This document shows positions 61,572-64,000 of a stretch of DNA of 64,000 bases, piece by piece; positions within the stretch are counted from its first letter, which is position 1; each line of letters opens with the position of its first letter. The notes beneath the pieces are model-generated. The model was not told the origin of the DNA. It saw only the letters and a list, made by a program, of their open reading frames with translations, and made no database searches. The stretch spans positions 682,001-746,000 of the forward strand of contig NZ_JABJRC010000002.1 in the NCBI RefSeq assembly GCF_013131805.1, given 5' to 3'. The position numbers and the translations under genes were made by a program. Source of the DNA: Kribbella sandramycini (GTDB lineage Bacteria > Actinomycetota > Actinomycetes > Propionibacteriales > Kribbellaceae).

Positions 61572-62399
61572 TCAGACGGTGTCTGCCTTCCGGTTGCGAT
61601 CGGCGGCCGACCAGCCGGCGTCGTTGAACAGCTCGGCCGACTGCTTCGGGCCGAAGAAGACCGACTTGGCGCGCTGATCGCCCGCGAGCCAGTAGCGGAA
61701 CCACGCGGTGCCGACCCCGATCAGCCGGGTTCGGGTCTCGCCGGGGAAGAAGTGGTCGGAGCCCTTGAGCTCGGCGAACACGGCGGGGTGATCCTGGGCC
61801 CAGGCGTAGCGGCCGCGGACGTAGGGCGACGGGACGATGTAGTCGAGTTGGCCGGCGATGAACAGGCTCGGCCCGCGCAGTGCGGGCGCCGACCCCTGCG
61901 GCCCGGGCTGCACCGGGATCGTGACCTTCACCATCGGATCGGCGCCGGCCGCGATCGCCCCGCCGCCGCCCTGGGAGTGACCGGCCGCGCCGATGTTGTT
62001 CGGGTCGATCTTGCCGCGGAAGATGCTGCCGGTGCGGGTGTTCTCGGCGAGCAAGTACTTGCCACCGGCAAGGATCTCCTTGCCGGAACCGGACTGACCG
62101 GTGTTCGCCGCGGCGACCACGAACCCCCACGACGCCACCTGGCGCAGGAACTCGTCGTACTGCTCGACGGTCGCGCCGGTGCCGTTACCCCACAAGATCA
62201 CCGGCCGCGCTCCGGCCGTCGTCGGCAGATCCGCCGGGTAGTACAGCGTGTGCGCACTCCCGCCGGCCGCCTTCACCACTCCATGCGGCCCGGGCTGCTC
62301 GAAGTATCGCTCAGCCACCGCGCTGGCGGGCCGCAAACCCAATCCACCCATTAGCAAGACAACCAACACAACTGAAAGGACACGTCGCACCGGGAACAC
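61572..62399 (-). CDS. Secreted alpha/beta hydrolase
   Basis: The 275-aa protein has a signal peptide (VLSVVLVVLLMGGLGLRPASA), the nucleophile elbow GHSQGGGGA, an oxyanion region VILWGNGTG and a likely Asp/His pair (AGQLDYIV; GSDHFFPGE). It is in the cutinase/chlorophyllase-like group of extracellular esterases. It is 34 bases upstream of tsaD. Substrate unknown. Confidence 0.85.
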   Translation of the reverse strand: MFPVRRVLSVVLVVLLMGGLGLRPASAVAERYFEQPGPHGVVKAAGGSAHTLYYPADLPTTAGARPVILWGNGTGATVEQYDEFLRQVASWGFVVAAANTGQSGSGKEILAGGKYLLAENTRTGSIFRGKIDPNNIGAAGHSQGGGGAIAAGADPMVKVTIPVQPGPQGSAPALRGPSLFIAGQLDYIVPSPYVRGRYAWAQDHPAVFAELKGSDHFFPGETRTRLIGVGTAWFRYWLAGDQRAKSVFFGPKQSAELFNDAGWSAADRNRKADTV

Positions 62400-62515
62400 C
62401 TACCTGAGCTTGGGGGCGGAGACCGTCTCATCCTCCCGAAGTCCGCGCTCCCGCGCCTTGGTACCTGCTCCCAACTTCCCGACTACCGCCTGTGGCTCAT
62501 CACAAAGCGGACTTG

Positions 62516-62601
62516 CACCACTCACCAACTCGTCTGCGAGGGGCCGCTGAGCCCGGCGCTGAGCGTGGGGTTCGGGACGTCTGCATAGTTGGTGAGTGGT
62601 G
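62516..62601. repeat. 15-base inverted repeat between two leftward genes
   Basis: CACCACTCACCAACT (62,516-62,530) and AGTTGGTGAGTGGTG (62,587-62,601) are perfect inverted copies 56 bases apart. They sit 11 bases after the stop of the ferredoxin/FNR gene and upstream of the hydrolase. They could form a long hairpin terminator or be a tiny mobile-element footprint. Confidence 0.75.
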
Positions 62602-62611
62602 GCGGTTCGGC

Positions 62612-64000
62612 TCAGGTGCGGCGGGCTCGCTTGGCGAGGCGATGGAATCTGCGGGTGGAGCGGCGGGGAGTGGTGAGGCGACCGGCGGCGGCGTCCTCCA
62701 GTAACGCGGTGACGGTTTCGGCGGCGCAGGTGCGGTTGGTGCCGATGCCGCCGGTGGGACCGCGTTTGATCCAGCCGACGACGTAGGTTCCGGGGCGATC
62801 GGTGACGCGACCGGCGGTGTTCGGGACGACGGCGGTGGCGTCGTCGAAGGGGAGGCCGGGGATCGGTGTGCCGCGGTAGCCGATGGAGCGGATGAAGAGG
62901 CTCGCCTTGACGAGTTCGCCGTCCGCCAAGCGAACGCTGCCGAGTCGCGGGCCGTCCGGGACGAGGTCGGTGGGGGTGGAATGGAAGCGGAGGACGATGC
63001 GGCGGCCGGAGGTGGGGTCGGCCTGCCAGTTGATGGCCTCTTGCCGGACATCGCGGAGGGCTACGGCCTTGGGATGGGTGCTGGTCGCGATCTCCTCGGC
63101 GCCGCGCGGGTCGACGACTAGCTGGACGCCGGGGAGGTTCTTGAGCTCATGGAGCTCGGGGAGGGTGTACGCCGCGTCGGCAGGACCGCGGCGGGTGAGA
63201 ACGACGATCTCGCGGTCGGTGTGGGAGAAGAGCGCAGAGAGCGCTCCCTCGGCGATCTCGGTGTCGGTCAACGTGGCAGGGTCGGCGGCGAGGATGCGCG
63301 CGACGTCGAGGGCGACGTTGCCGGAGCCGGCGATCACGACGCGTCCGTCGGGGAGGTCGACGGGAGCGGCGTCCGGGTGGGCGTTGTACCAGCTGACGAT
63401 GTCGCGGGCGGCGAGGCTGCCGGGGAGATCTTCGCCGGGGATGCCGAGCCGGCGGTCGGCCGTGCTGCCGACGGCGTAGATGACGGCGTCGTGGTGGGCG
63501 AGGACATCGTCATTGGTGAGGGTGGCGCCGACGTCCACACCGAGCAGGCTGCGGGCGCGCGGGTGGTTGTGGAAGCGGGTGAAGCGGTTGGTGATGCGGC
63601 GGGTCGCCAGGTGGTCCGGGGCGACGCCGTACCGGAGGAGGCCGCCGGGCTGGGCGAGGCGGTCGATCAAGGTGACTTCGGCGTTGGTGTGTAGCAGGAG
63701 GTCTTCGGCGGCGTACATGCCGGCCGGTCCGGTGCCGACGATTGCCACGCGCAACGGTTTGGCGGCGGACGGCAGCGTTCGGGTCGGCTCCGGCGGCTCC
63801 CAGTTGTGGAAGAGCGGTCCGGCGGCAGCCGCGGTCGGGATGTCCTCGAAGTACGCCGCGTTGATCGCCGCGTAGTCCTGCAGCGCCCCGGTGAGCGACT
63901 CGATCGGGTGGATCGCGTCGGCCGGGCAGGCGTCCGAGCAGGCGCCGCACGAGATGCAGGTGTCGGGATCGACGTACAGCATGTCGGTGTTGCCGAAGGC
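62612..64000 (-). CDS. fprB: Ferredoxin-FNR fusion, FprB-like, 5' end cut by window
   Basis: The frame continues past the window end (AFGNTD before MLYVDPDTC), as expected for FprB-type proteins whose N-terminal ferredoxin begins about 40 residues earlier. Seen here are one full 4Fe-4S motif (CISCGACSDACP), the FAD-binding VAIVGTGPAGMYAAE, the second Rossmann motif VVIAGSGNVALDVARIL and a C-terminal GWIKRGPTGGIGTNR. The protein passes electrons between NADPH, FAD and ferredoxin clusters. No other gene is between it and the hydrolase. Confidence 0.9.
   Translation of the reverse strand, partial: AFGNTDMLYVDPDTCISCGACSDACPADAIHPIESLTGALQDYAAINAAYFEDIPTAAAAGPLFHNWEPPEPTRTLPSAAKPLRVAIVGTGPAGMYAAEDLLLHTNAEVTLIDRLAQPGGLLRYGVAPDHLATRRITNRFTRFHNHPRARSLLGVDVGATLTNDDVLAHHDAVIYAVGSTADRRLGIPGEDLPGSLAARDIVSWYNAHPDAAPVDLPDGRVVIAGSGNVALDVARILAADPATLTDTEIAEGALSALFSHTDREIVVLTRRGPADAAYTLPELHELKNLPGVQLVVDPRGAEEIATSTHPKAVALRDVRQEAINWQADPTSGRRIVLRFHSTPTDLVPDGPRLGSVRLADGELVKASLFIRSIGYRGTPIPGLPFDDATAVVPNTAGRVTDRPGTYVVGWIKRGPTGGIGTNRTCAAETVTALLEDAAAGRLTTPRRSTRRFHRLAKRARRT

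Noticed and set aside
1..64000. CRISPR arrays or rRNA genes
   Set aside because: No regularly spaced direct-repeat array and no rRNA-like stretch was seen; the only repeats found are the short pairs listed.

Overview
The window is high-GC actinobacterial DNA. It is rich in GTG and TTG starts and ATGA/GTGA gene overlaps, and it carries a WhiB protein, a PASTA-less Ser/Thr kinase, an FprB-type ferredoxin/FNR fusion and a mycobacterial-style htdX-fabG4-fadA2 fatty-acid block. The gene mix (GH27 alpha-galactosidase, GntP permease, TipA-type MerR, paired ABC-2 permeases) fits a soil Propionibacteriales/Kribbella-like genome, but genus is only a guess. Two genes run off the edges: a 2-hydroxyacid dehydrogenase at the left and the ferredoxin/FNR fusion at the right.

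Layout. (1) 1-10.5 kb is core metabolism: hydroxyacid dehydrogenase with a LacI-type operator, PAC2 protein, DoxX, TesB thioesterase, then a threonine-codon leader peptide and attenuator ahead of an editing-less threonyl-tRNA synthetase. A MaoC/FabG4/FadA2/TetR operon follows, divergent from an acyl-CoA dehydrogenase (fadE). (2) 10.46-38.20 kb appears to be one integrated, mobilizable element of about 27.7 kb inserted near the 3' end of fadE. A tyrosine integrase abuts fadE, a displaced and diverged copy of the fadE 3' end lies at 38.18-38.25 kb, and a 14-nt arm-like repeat (one mismatch) lies just inside both ends. (3) 38.3-64 kb is chromosomal again: a truncated DinB gene beside attR, NUDIX, several membrane proteins of unknown role, MerR and LysR regulators with recognisable operators, a class-V aminotransferase, a CPT-like kinase, an NAD-dependent epimerase, WhiB, Ser/Thr kinase, alpha-galactosidase, a three-gene ABC exporter, GntP, carboxylesterase, STAS protein, SNF2 helicase, TsaD, a secreted alpha/beta hydrolase and the ferredoxin/FNR fusion.

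Cargo of the element. It has a MobF relaxase-helicase but no visible coupling or type IV secretion genes, so it is probably mobilized in trans. A 999-aa helicase with a C-terminal nuclease-like domain sits divergent from a two-gene operon of unknown function. A graspetide-type RiPP locus (XRE regulator and GNAT on one strand; Cys-motif protein, two dead-resolvase-like proteins, precursor, ATP-grasp ligase and PIMT-like methyltransferase on the other) has a perfect inverted-repeat operator between its halves. A tightly coupled operon of radical SAM protein, small DUF6375-like protein and 1379-aa nuclease/STAND NTPase is followed by an unusually low-GC SMC/RecF-like ATPase. The last two units and the helicase look like a defence island.

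Most worth testing: the rSAM-DUF6375-STAND operon as an undescribed antiviral system, the ThrRS attenuator, the graspetide locus whose methyltransferase lacks the usual GDG segment, and the fadE attachment site.
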